From NCBI GenBank assembly GCA_914767715.1, contig OU612065.1:27652001-27716000 (forward strand): a DNA stretch of 64,000 bases, written 5' to 3'. Below, piece by piece: positions 11,933 through 23,420 of the stretch (position 1 is its first letter; the number at the start of each line of letters is the position of its first letter). This DNA is from Membranipora membranacea (Eukaryota; Bryozoa; Gymnolaemata; Cheilostomatida; Membraniporidae). Made by a program: the position numbers and the translations under genes. The notes beneath the pieces are model-generated. The model did no database searches, was not told the origin of the DNA, and saw nothing but the letters and a program-made list of their open reading frames with translations.

Positions 11933-14380
11933 ATGAGGGCTGTACAAGTGAGACCCCGTGGTGTAGTAGTTTCAATGATTGCTGCAATTATTCTCATGTC
12001 AGGTGTGGCTGTTGTCAAATATTCTTCATCACACAGTATTGAAGACATCAAACTACAGCTTCAGATGAGAGGTGTTGAAACATTTGACATGTATATGGAC
12101 GGGACAACAAGAAAAGCTTCATCAGGTTCTGCAAAACGTGAGTTGACACTAAGAAAGAAGGTAGATAGGCTGGGCACACATCAGCATGAACAACAGCTGA
12201 ATGGGAGCATGGTGGACGAGCGCGGTATCGTCAGCCACTTCACCTCAAATATCTCATCAGAGCTGGTCTACTCATTCTCGCCAGAGACAGAGAAGAGGTT
12301 CACTGATAAGCTAGTAGACCCAAATCATGAGCAGACAGTATATGCTAACAGTCCTGCTATGATCTGGGATGGTGAGAAGTTTATCGTTGTGATGAGAATC
12401 TGGCTAGATAAGGAGCACACGCTGAAGACGACTCAGAATCACTTTGCTGATAATTATTTGTTCACGATCAACTACGACGAGAAGATGAACCCACTTGATA
12501 ACCATGGTAGAGTTATGGGAATACCTACACGAGAGCTCAGTGGAGTAGGTAAGTGTAATCTATACACTTATGTAGCATATTTGAAAATTTTATACCTTAT
12601 AAACATCATAAGGTACAATATCAAAGTGATATTGACTCAATCAAAGGAGTAGGTAGGGCTGGTGTAACAATTCAAGATGACCGGGATAAATTTAGTATTG
12701 TTTGCTCATGAAAATGAATTATCATTATCTTTCATGCAATAAGTTTGGAATTTATTATCACTTTTTGGCTTATCAGTCCACTAAGTATAATATTTTACCC
12801 AGGGAAAATTTTTGGAAATAATTTTGAAATGATATTCGGTACTATTAAATTAAGTGAATTGACATAATCTTGCCAGTTGGCTCAATTTTGTCTATTTTTC
12901 CACCCCGTTCAGTAATATTATATGGCGTGGCTGATTATAGAAGGGACTGTCTGCACAAAAAAAACCGGATGTAATGAAATTTAAAATTATGAAAACACAG
13001 AATTCACTGGGCCAATGGGGTACTGTTTTCCATCATACACTCAAGCAGCAGCTGTAAATCATCCACTTTTCTCACCATAAATCCTCTTTGAGGTTAACTG
13101 TGACGCTGGAGGGTCTGTTTCCCATTGAGCCGCTGCTTACAATCTGTAATACTTCATCACCTTATATGGGAGAATAAGGTTAATGTGAATTTTAATAAGC
13201 TAAGCAGATCATGATTATTATACCTTCTTTGTTGGTGATAATCTGGATCCAAAGAGTCTCTTATGACCTGACACATTAGCATTGCTAATTAGGATTTTAA
13301 GTTATTAATGAGATGTATGCACTTTCACAACTTCATCAAGACAAATGCAAATTGCATCATAGGTATATAACAGCTTGGTTGAGATGGTGCTCAAAAGCAT
13401 TTAACATCCAATGTGAACGTGTGAAAGGATGAGTTATGATAATGAGATCTACGAACAATGGAATAGTAATTCATTATCAAAAAAATATTAACATTTAGGA
13501 GGGTATAACTCCAAACAGTCAACTATTTCAAGATTGATCTTGTAATGTTATAATTTTATGATTGTTTTCAGGTGATGGACCAATCGAGCCCAGAGCTTTT
13601 CCATTCTATGATCAGCTCTATCTCTCATTTAACACAGCCCTCTGGGTAGACAAACGGCAGGTGGACACTACCATGTTCTGGGATTGGAACCAGGATAAGT
13701 TTGTAATGCCAAAGATCACAGATGGACAACCACAGTTCAACACCAAACTAATAATGCCAAGAGACAAGCACTGGTCACCATACACATACAATAATGATGT
13801 TTATATGGTCTATAGCTTTGACCCGCTGAGGATTATCAAATGTGACAATTCCTCAACATGCGTGTTTACCCAGAATGCAGCACCAGCTGATTATAAGTTT
13901 ACAGATACACGAGACTGTCTAAGAGGTGGTACTCCCACTCTGCATTACAAACAGGACTATTATATAACAATAACACACGCTACTCTTTTCAAAGAAGCCT
14001 GGAAGAGAGTTTATACCATTAACTTTGCTGTGTTACGAGCTAACGGTGATGCTAATCACCAGATTGTTTACCTCAGTGAACCGATTAATTTTAATGAGGA
14101 TATAATGTCTAAGCCACCCATGGTACGCCCTGAGTGGATCAATGATAATTTCTTTTTCCCTGTCAGTTTGCTGCTGGAGGGAGATGACAGCGTGATAGTT
14201 GGCGGTCATATTAATGACCATAGCTCTTATCTCTTCAGAATCAGAGGTGTTAAATCCCTCATGAATGAGGTGATGCTAAGGGCCAATGATATAAAACAAG
14301 CTGGGCCAAAGCCTGGTGTGCTCCATGAGCTGGCCAAACAATATACCATCAAACAAACAGGCTATACTTTTAAATCATGA
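11933..14380 (+). CDS. Type II membrane beta-propeller protein A (mannoside-active family candidate)
   Basis: Two exons, 11933-12548 and 13572-14380, joined in phase 1 (donor GTAAGT, acceptor TTTTCAG), giving 474 residues. A short basic N-terminus is followed by one membrane segment (about residues 10-29), a variable stem and a luminal domain. Landmarks are YANSPAMIWDGEKF, GDGPIEPRAF (about 206), MPRDKHWSP, YSFDPLRI, LRGGTP and VIVGGHINDHSSY. The succession of short beta-rich blocks with Pro-Arg, His-Trp and Gly-Gly motifs resembles five-bladed GH130/GT108-type propellers and fungal GT91 beta-mannosyltransferases. That likeness is from memory and is an inference. A Golgi location is suggested by the topology. 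The start was chosen to match paralogue B; the frame stays open upstream to an ATG at 11711. A possible poly(A) signal is at 14786. Confidence 0.75.
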
Positions 14381-15640
14381 CCACTTGGTTCATGATATTT
14401 TCTGTGATTTTTTGGGCTTTTTGAGAAAAAGCATCCTACTCAAACTTGCTCAATAGTATTCACTTCTGGGAAACAGAAGGAAATTTTTTGGTCTTCTTTT
14501 CTATCCCATAACCGCCAGTTTAATTTATTTTGTATTCTCAAATCAAATTCATCAAATGTAATATGTATAGAACAGATTCTTTAAACTCTTAATCCATCAT
14601 ATTTTTCTTGTTGGATCAGGGTGTCTGGGAAAATCTTTTATCGGATATGTAGAGGTCTAAGCATTATTTATATTTTCAAGGTTTTACTTGTTACTTTTTT
14701 GGCTACAGTATATGTGTGGCACTTTTCGAGGTTTTAAAACTGATAATCAAGACAAGAATGTTGCCAAGGTGTTGGTGTCGATAACAATAAAAGTGGTTAC
14801 CATCAAAAAACAACCCGATTACCCTCAGATATATTATCGGAGAGTATTTTTGCAGGGGCAATCTCATTAATTTTAAAACAGTATTCTATTTTTATTCATT
14901 GTCAGGCTTTATGAGTCAAAGAATTATTTTAATAGTCATCTGCCAAGGTCCAGTGCACTGCGTGACAATGAATCATTACCATCTGTGGAGAGAAACAAGA
15001 GAATACTGACGCTTCCTGTGGTCAGGAGTAGGGAGTCAGGAGGGATGAATCAGCTGCATTCCTTATCAATATTAGTTGCGTCATCCCAACGGAAATTTTG
15101 TTTGTGACAGTTGGAGTTTGTTAGTTGATTGATTAGATTTCCCATGATTGGCACTATCAGACACCTACGTAAGCCAACCAATGCACCAATGGCACACTTG
15201 TCTTTAGTATTAGTGGCATGTGTCCATCTGTCAAGTATTCCACCCCCCCCTGATTCCAGCATTCTGACATTGATGATTAATTTGTATTTAATTAAAATTA
15301 CCCAGAATCCCTTAGCCTAGCTACAACGATCAATCCATGAACTTTCGACATTATTAGATATCAGTTTTTGGTTTCTTCCTTTCTCTTATCCACCAAATGA
15401 GATCATTGCAATTTTTCTAGGCATTCCTATGACCAACTAGTTGCTAGGAAATTAAACTCCCTCGTATAATGAAGTATAGCAATGCCGGCTGTATTAATTA
15501 TAAAGAATAAACTAAACTGATCAGTTTTTACATTTCACTTTTTATACCCAGGATGCCTCCTCTTTTTCTACAAAAACCTATAAGGGTTGCTGCTAATTTT
15601 TAGTCTGCTACCAAAATGGTTGGTAATAAAGATAATAATA
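14381..15640. other. Intergenic; no gene recognised
   Basis: Downstream of propeller gene A. It holds an AATAAA at 14786-14791 that may end that transcript, and otherwise short open frames without a domain. A run of C lies at about 15242-15250. Confidence 0.45.
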
Positions 15641-16643
15641 ATAATCACTTGATGGAGGAGAGAATGACTCCAAATTATCTAACACAGCAAAGTTTATGCG
15701 AAGAGACTGGAGGCAGGGAGTTTGGTCCCAATATCGACCAATAGCCCAGGGCTGCTGTCTGTCTCCGCTTTTGTTCTCCCTCCCTCTATATACACAAATC
15801 GGATTACCTCAAACCTGAGTAATGTTGCAATAATTAAGTACGCAGATGACACTTGCATCATAGGCTGCGTAGCTAATCAATCAGATCTCAACTCTTATTT
15901 TGATGAAATCCATAGAATTGCTAAACAATGTGCTGATTTAAACCTTTTACTAAACCCTACTAAGACCCAGGAAATGATGCTATCCACCCAATATGTTAAA
16001 ACGTCTACCCCTACACTTGTTTTAAATGATACTGCTATTGCTTTTAGTGATAAAGTTAAATATCTTGGTGTATTAGTTGATGATAAGCTGCGTTTTAATG
16101 ATCATGTGCATGGTATAGTTTCAACCGCCTCACAAAGGATGTCTGTATTTTTAAGCTTTAAATCACTATCAAAAATGCTTTTTAAAAGTTTTATTGTATC
16201 ACTGATCTCCTATTGCTTACCCATTATTTTTAAAAGCTTGTATGCTGCTGACAAGCAACGCCTGTGTAAAATTTTCAAGGATGCTATTAAGTTAGGCATT
16301 GAACATCCCGACATTTATACCATGATGGACAATCAGACACGAACACTGGCCTTATGCTATATTCATGATGAGGATCATTTCATCAATGATTTGTTGAGTA
16401 AATGTCCATCTGGCAGATACCGTACAGTAAAACATAGAAGCTCACTGGGGAGAGACTGTTTTCTGCGTCATATCACTCTTATTTTAAACGAAATACTTTT
16501 TTAGACAGAGATTTGATTTTTTATTCCAAGTGTCTTTGCTTTTTCTTGCTGATTCAAAGTGCCAGCAATTACACTGTATTTCGCGACTCATATTTTCTTT
16601 TAATAATGCTGTCAGTGATAGTAATAAAATCCATCCATCCATC
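15641..16643 (+). pseudogene. 5'-truncated, frameshifted LINE reverse transcriptase
   Basis: Remnant of a non-LTR retrotransposon. The RT motif (about QGCCLSPLLFSL) is readable in one frame from about 15693 to 15790. The frame then changes, and the YADD catalytic motif (15839-15850) and the rest of the palm/thumb continue to a stop at 16504 in another frame. The frameshift falls in a CTCCCTCCCTC stretch. The endonuclease and the N-terminal RT part are missing. The 3' end carries an A-rich stretch and three CCAT repeats (to about 16643), typical of CR1/Jockey-like tails. It lies between propeller genes A and B. Confidence 0.8.
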
Positions 16644-16661
16644 GTAACACGCACAGCAGCA

Positions 16662-16910
16662 ATTATTTTCTTCCTATGTACCTTTGCGTAGAAACATTCA
16701 CTCCAGAACTTTCTACATATTGATTATATGAAAAAGGAAGAGCAGTGGGTTGCCAGGGTATTTCCTCACACATAAAGAGTCAGAACCTGACACACATTAT
16801 TTTCTTCTCATGTATCTTCCCATAGGAACCTTCATTCCAGAATTTTCTACATCCCAATGACATCAAAAAACGCAAAGCAATGGGTTACCATGGTAAAATC
16901 AATTTTCCTC
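16662..16910. repeat. Tandem duplication, 135-bp period, upstream of propeller gene B
   Basis: Copies begin at 16662 and 16797 with ATTATTTTCTTC and share CATTC(A)CTCCAGAA(C/T)TTTCTACAT and GCA(G/A)TGGGTT. Both are just upstream of the start codon at 16990 and may overlap its promoter or 5' UTR. Confidence 0.65.
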
Positions 16911-16989
16911 ACAATCTCCGGCCCAGTTTACACGGCTCATTAGAGAGACCAGATTGCTGGGAGTTAAGTGCTTTTTACCATAGAAAAGT

Positions 16990-18631
16990 ATGGCAGGTGT
17001 GAGATTAACAACACTAATGTCCTTCATCTTAGGGGTGATCATAACCGCACTGAGCCTCACGTATAGCAAGAACCTCAAGCTAAATGGAGCTGGGAATGAT
17101 AACAGATTCAAGCGAGAGTTTGAGATTACCAGGGATGCCTCATTCAATGGAGTGCCCACTACAAATAGGAACCAACCTTCGCTTCATAAAAAGGTAAATA
17201 GGAGAGGTATACTGCCTTTTTCTCAGAGTCTGGGTGGAGTGGTAGTAGATGATAGCGGCACCGTGGAATGGCTGAGCTCTCAGATTGTAACAGAGCTGGT
17301 CTACTCATTCTCGCCAGAGACAGAGAAGAGGTTCACTGATAAGCTAGTAGACCCAAATCATGAGCAGACAGTGTATGCTAACAGTCCTGCTATAATCTGG
17401 GATTGTGAGAAGTTTATCGTCATGATGAGAATCTGGCTAGATAAGGAGCATACACTAGAGCAAACAGCTAACATTTTTTCTGACAACTACATCTACAGGA
17501 GGGAGTACAGTGACAAAATGGAACCGCTGGATAATGGGGGAAGAATTCAAGGCATGGCCACTAGAGTTCACCAATCTGTGGGTAAGCTCCTGAACTTTCT
17601 AGACAGGGTATTCGTGTTGCCAACTTTTTGCAGGTCTGGTCCTTGCATAATTAGGTTATCAGCTGACGACGCTCATTGGGCTAATTCTGTCAAGTAAGGC
17701 TAGATATTCAATAGAATTTAAGTACAGAAAAGCTAATTGTAGGACCGTACATTCCCAGGTGGTGACACAGATCTGTAAGTGGAAGAGTCTTCAAAATATC
17801 TTTCGTAATTTTACTTTTGTAGGTGATGGGCCTATCGAGCCTCGATTGTTCCCATTTTACAATCAAACGTACATCTCATTCAACTCAGCAGTTCACATTA
17901 GCAAACATATGGTAGATACTACCATGTTCTGGGATTTTGCAAACGACAAATTTGTTATGCCTTTGATCTCACACGGTCAACCTCAGCTGCAAAGTAAGAC
18001 AAGTATGCCACGTGACAAACACTGGTCCCCTTTTACTCATAACGACAAATTCTACCTGATTTACAGTATAGATCCGCTGAGAATCCTCTACTGTAACAAG
18101 TCATCCCAGTGTAGATTTGTACAAAATAATGCTGACAAACACTACAAGTTTGACAACTTCAGGGACAGCTTACGTGGTGGAACACCAACCATTCATTACT
18201 CTGATAATTATTATATAATGGTAGCTCATTCTACACTCTATAAAAGAAACAAACACTATACAAGATATTATAGTGTTAACCTTGTTGTTCTACGGATCAA
18301 TTCAGAAAGCGATCACCAGGTGATATATCTTAGTGCACCCATCCGCTTTCATCCTAAACTGATGAACTCAATCCCAATAGTCAGGCATAAGTACATAGAT
18401 AATCCATTTTTATTCCCTGTGTCTCTGCTGCTGGAGAGCAGGGACAGTGTGGTGATCGGTGGTCACATAAACGATCACAGCTCATATCTACTGAGATTCA
18501 CAGGTCTGAGGGAACTCATGAGTCGTATCATGTCACGAAAAGTCAGCAGTACTGGGCCTCCAAATACGCTGCTCCATAATCTTACCCGTCAATTTGCATC
18601 TGATATATCTGGATACGAGTTTATGAGTTGA
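16990..18631 (+). CDS. Type II membrane beta-propeller protein B
   Basis: Two exons, 16990-17581 and 17823-18631, phase 1, 466 residues. The second exon has exactly the same length (809 bp) as in gene A, and the intron is at the same place, just before GDGPIEPRLF. One N-terminal membrane segment (about residues 7-25) predicts type II topology. Shared motifs are MPRDKHWSP, YSIDPLRI, LRGGTP and VVIGGHINDHSSY. A difference is WDCEKF where A has WDGEKF. A 163-bp segment of exon 1 (17291-17453) is nearly identical to gene A while the flanks are well diverged. The intron is only 241 bp, against about 1 kb in A. An AATAAA lies at 18866. Function as for gene A is inferred from the fold-like motif pattern only. 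Confidence 0.78.
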
Positions 18632-20536
18632 GAGGCAGTAGGTTTATGCTTACATCACAAAGTACACATACTCTGTGCACACATGTACTTTAATCTGGAG
18701 ATAAATAATCAATTCAGGCAATCGATGAGCAGCCAATTCATTTCCCTCATGCTGACAGGTCAACATCTAATTTTTCTATTCACGTTGAAATCTATTTTGC
18801 CAGTAAATTTTCTTATTTCCTGCCATCCGTTGTTATATTTTCATTTAATTCATTTTTACTTATATAATAAACTTGTGAAAACTTTCACTGTTACTTTAGA
18901 GTCATTTATTGTCTCTAATTATGACATATCATCACAACGGCTGTAAATAGATCTCTCTCTCTCTCTCTTTTTGTTGGATAGTAAAAAAATAAAAACATAC
19001 CAAGCCTACATAACATATCAGTATCCTGTGTATCCAGCAAGAATAGGAAAAGAAAGTTTTATATTTGATATTGACTGAACAATTAATCTTGGTTCGCTGG
19101 AAAATATTCTCAAAACATGTACCAATAGAGCAGGCTCTCAATTCATTAGCCAATAGGTGTACCTAAGAATGTCTATTGAAAAGTTAAAATTATTATTCAT
19201 GAATTTTAATGTGGAAATTATAACAATAGGTTAAGTCTTGATCCATCAAAATTCTGATATAATCCTTTTAGTATACAAAGAGAATCATAAAGGGCTGAGG
19301 ACAGAACGTTGAGATGTTCCTGTGTCCGTAATGAACTTCATAAAACTTAGAAAAGTCCTAGGATCCATAGCCCCTTGCTCTTCCTCCATATTATGCAGCC
19401 TTGGTCATAAAAATCATGCAAAATAAAAATAAACCGCCCCTGGTGACTACTTCAATAGCATTTGTATCTTTCGAACATCTTCAGTCTATCACAATGTCGA
19501 TAACAGGTATATTAAAATTAAAACAAACCAGTCATAAAAATTCATTTACTACATGTTGTTTTGTATGGCACAAATTGTATATTATCATCACACAGTCAGG
19601 ATTTATCCTTATTACACTGTAATATTATATCATTGTGATTATCATGCTGCTGTGTGTACAGGGAAGGCACTTACTGCAATTATAAACCAGTTCCATGGCA
19701 CAGACAAGTCAGGATAAATTGTCGTTAACACAAAGCCGTGTTCACTCATGTATGCTGAGAATTTTCAAATACGTCTTATGAATAATCCGGCCATCTATTA
19801 TTATAGTTACAGTGCTATCGAATCTGAGGCAGGTACTGGGCGTGATTATGCGTTCCAAGTAAAGCTTTTCATCAGGCTATTGTATAGTGTTTACTGAGAA
19901 GCGATCATTGATTGGGAGTGTGTGCCGTGTTAGTAAGACTCAGCTGTATTATTTAGCATAAGGGAATTTAGCCCCACAGGGGGCTCAACAAGAAACCAAG
20001 CTCTTAACATCGAATCAGCAAATGTCAAACAAGCAAATTTAGGGTTACAGTGACCAGGACTCTGATCTGACCAACTCTCTAACCAGCTAACCGCACAAAC
20101 ACCAGGTACGTAGAACTCCTATTCAGTAAATACTACAGAGCAAAATAGCAGGGAGTACATGAACATGACAAAGGGGTATTCACAGTTCCTGTGGTGTCTA
20201 GTAATTCCAAAAGCTCTTCAATCTGTCAAAAGTATTGCTGGTCTGAAACAACCAATTTCTAATGGGAAAAAAAGTCTCTAAGTCACAGCTGAAAGCTGGC
20301 GCTGGAGATTGTACGCACCGAGGTAAACAACAGCATAACAGCCAAATATTAGTGGAACACTGCTTTACATGAAGAATCTTCATTGTCTTCAGTACAAGAA
20401 TTCAGTTGTTGATGATCGTATTCATGCCCATACCTCCATTGAATTCATGGGCTAGGCTGGGTTATAATCATCGAGGGGAGGTAAAATTTGTCATATCTCT
20501 ATATTCATCGAATCTGTTTCTATTCTATTTCATAGG
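18632..20536. other. Intergenic; no gene recognised
   Basis: Contains the likely poly(A) signal of gene B at 18866 and a short (CT)n run at about 18955-18968. Otherwise only short open frames without domains. Confidence 0.5.
18866..18871 (+). promoter_or_regulatory. Putative poly(A) signal of propeller gene B
   Basis: AATAAA 235 bp after the stop codon, in AT-rich sequence. Confidence 0.45.
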
Positions 20537-22811
20537 ATGACGGCAATCAGACTCCCTCGCAGCCGTTTTGCTGCTATTATCATGCTAGCCGTACTAATAT
20601 TTGTGGTGTTGTTTGTGGCACCAATGATCTCCTTCAATCCACCGCCATGTCAGCTTGATCCCTCCAGAATGAGATTCACAGTAGATAACACAACATATAT
20701 AGATCCACAGAACACAGACCAGCATATCCTCGCCCCAGACTTATTTCTCAGGAATTTTAAGATAGAAGGACACAGATTTGACAGTAAGGGTTTGGCAGCC
20801 AAATACGAACACATGATGACCTCGTCGGTCATTCACTCCTTCTCACCGTATACAGAGAATAGAATGAGAGAAATCATGCTCGAACCTCGACATGAACAGA
20901 GAATATACGCTAACAGGTAAGCTATAGATAGTCCTTTGCATATCCGCCAGCTGGCGCCGTTATAAACCAAGATAGTGGTTTGGGTGTAATTAGAAAGTGC
21001 TCAAAGTCTGCAATAAGATGGTTCAATGTTGGTTGCCACCATATATCAAACAGATGCCACAATCATTGGGTTGTTGGAGTCTGAGAGTGTTTCAGTGTTT
21101 GTTACCAGTCCTGCCTATAAGTTCATAGATTTTCAATGAACAGCTGCTTGTAAAATGCAAGTTCCAATATTAAGAAAGGACATTTATCACCACCCTCTCT
21201 CCAATCGCCAAAATAGTTTTGAGAGGTGACACATGACCACATATACTTCCACATACTAAAGAATGTTAATGATAATTATTATGCTCTTGCAAACTTTAAT
21301 TATAGCTCTCTCATTCTCTCTGATAAATAACAGTCTATCCCAACAAGGAGTTGCAGTCTACAACTCCTTGATCCCAATACTTGCCATATTAAATTTCAAG
21401 CCACACATCATCAATTAATAGGCTGTTGAAACCTGTGTATGATTCTTATCCCCATATTTACATCACCTACAAATAAACAGGTAACACAAGCCATAGATAA
21501 CTCTATGACACAAGCTCACTAATATTATTTGAGAAGTTTTGTACAAATAACCTCATGAGCTTACCTGAGAGATTCATGGGAAGGGAAAACACTAATACTG
21601 ACAAAATATCAGCCCCTTACTTGATCAATTATGCCGTTTCCCACGCTTTTGAAATTTTATTCACAACTTTTGAATATAAGAACAAATGAACAAATGAATG
21701 AGAATTACTCCTGACACCAGGAAGTATTCAGATATGTTAGTAGATGTCTAACAGACACATATTTATTACTTACAGCCCTGCTCTGATTTGGCACAGAGGA
21801 GAATTAATATGTGTAATGAGAATCTGGCTAGAGAAGGAGAAATACACAGATGATGGAGGAATGAAAAAGCCGCCCAATGATTTCAGCGATAACTATCTGT
21901 TCACACAAAAGTTCAACCGACACATGAGACCAACCTCGCCTGGCAGCGTGCTTGGCATACCAACACCACGTCAATGGATAGTTGGAGACGGACCAATAGA
22001 ACCAAGGCTATTCAAGATGGATGATGAAAATGTCTTCATATCATTTAACACCGGGGTTTATTTAGAGAATGGTCGAGCTTTTGACGGAACATTTTTCTGG
22101 GATTACTTACGCCATAAGACTCTATTGCCTTCCTTAGAAGGTGGATCTCCTATAATGAAAACTGTGAAGGCTGGCAAAATGCCCAGAGATAAACACTGGA
22201 CACCATATATGGATAAGAATGAACTAAGAATGGTATACAACTTGGATCCACTGCGTGTTCTCTCGTGCACCAAAAACTTCTCGTGCAAGTTTGTACATTT
22301 CGATGGGCCACAGGATTACCAGTTCTTACAGAATAGAGACTCGTTGCGAGGCGGTACACCCTGGATTCTATACAAGTATCCATATTACTACTCTATAGGA
22401 CATACTACGCTATTTATAGACCCTTCATATGATCGTATCTACACAATCAATATTATAGTGTATAAGGCTGCTCCTGTTCCTAGAGTAGTATATATCAGCG
22501 GACCAATACAGATCCATGAGAAGCCAATGAATGATGTTCCCATAGTACGATATAACTATATCAAAGATCCTTTCTTCTTCCCAGTCAGTCTCATAGAAGA
22601 AGATGGTGACTCTATCGTAATAGGGGGACACATCAATGATTACAGCAGCATATTACTTCGTGTAAGAGGTGTGAAGTCTGTACTCGCTCAGGTTATCAAA
22701 GAGGATGAGCTTCAACCACAAAACATGACTGGACCACCTCTAGGTACCTTACACAGTAGTACTCGAGGTTTTGCTGCCAAAGCCACAAAAAACAAATTCT
22801 TAGAGATCTGA
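20537..22811 (+). CDS. Type II membrane beta-propeller protein C
   Basis: Two exons, 20537-20916 and 21776-22811, joined in phase 2 within the codon for Ser of YANSPALIW, giving 471 residues. The N-terminus has a strong membrane segment (about residues 11-31). Motifs of the family are present: FSPYTENRM, GDGPIEPRLF, MPRDKHWTPY, YNLDPLRVL, LRGGTPW and IVIGGHINDYSS. It is the most diverged of the three. Its single intron is at a different place from that of A and B; the A/B junction before GDGP is uninterrupted here. An in-frame ATG at 21744 lies upstream of the acceptor and is not used in this model. A poly(A) signal AATAAA is at 22961. It converges with the anoctamin gene. Confidence 0.8.
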
Positions 22812-23418
22812 TCCAGGTTATAAACTCAAGAATATAGCTAAGAAATCTCAATCCTTATACATTCCGCCGAAGTTACTATATTATAATCTGCACCAAAGCG
22901 ATGTTTTGATCATTTATATTTATTTACAATTTATTTTCAATCAAGATCCCTGCCCTGTGCAATAAATAATCAAAATCACTGCCGAATAAAATAAAATAAA
23001 TAAAATCGTTTCAAATTTAGCCAAGCCAACATGTGACAGACAAGACTCAACAACTCAGCAGTATTGATTGACTTAAAGTTAAATTTATACATGTTAGGAA
23101 ACGCTAAATTAAGTGGCATTCCTGAGGATTTATAGCTCAGATTTACCCGCTTGGTGTTTCATTGAGTTTTCTTGCTTATTGGCTCTTGGTCCTGCAACAT
23201 CAAAGATTAGAGACTATAGTGTAAAAAAGGTGGACCGCCAGTCATCATTGCATTGGGGTATAAACTATGGTCTTAGCTATGTCCGCGGTACAAACAGTCA
23301 GCTGGGATGTGCTACACGGTTGTGTGGCGTGGTGGTTGTAGTACTGATCAGTCTGTGTATTCTATGATATACCACCTCTGCCTAGCTCAAAGAGGTCAGT
23401 TGGTTAGAGCGTCCGCAT
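22812..23418. other. Convergent intergenic region
   Basis: Between the stops of propeller gene C (+) and the anoctamin (-). Contains an AATAAA for gene C and repeated AATAAA/ATAAA runs at 22987-23007. No gene was recognised; the + frame 23113-23367 is not supported. Confidence 0.5.
22961..22966 (+). promoter_or_regulatory. Putative poly(A) signal of propeller gene C
   Basis: AATAAA 150 bp after the stop codon. Confidence 0.5.
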
Positions 23419-23420
23419 TC
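23391..23420 (+). repeat. tRNA-like A-box remnant
   Basis: GGTCAGTTGGTTAGAGCG looks like a tRNA D-arm/A-box. No matching B-box or cloverleaf follows, so it is probably a decayed tRNA-derived SINE. It abuts the end of the anoctamin reading frame on the other strand. Confidence 0.35.

Noticed and set aside
11740-12051. Minus-strand ORF of 103 codons
   Set aside because: Antisense shadow of propeller gene A exon 1; the plus strand carries the conserved family motifs.
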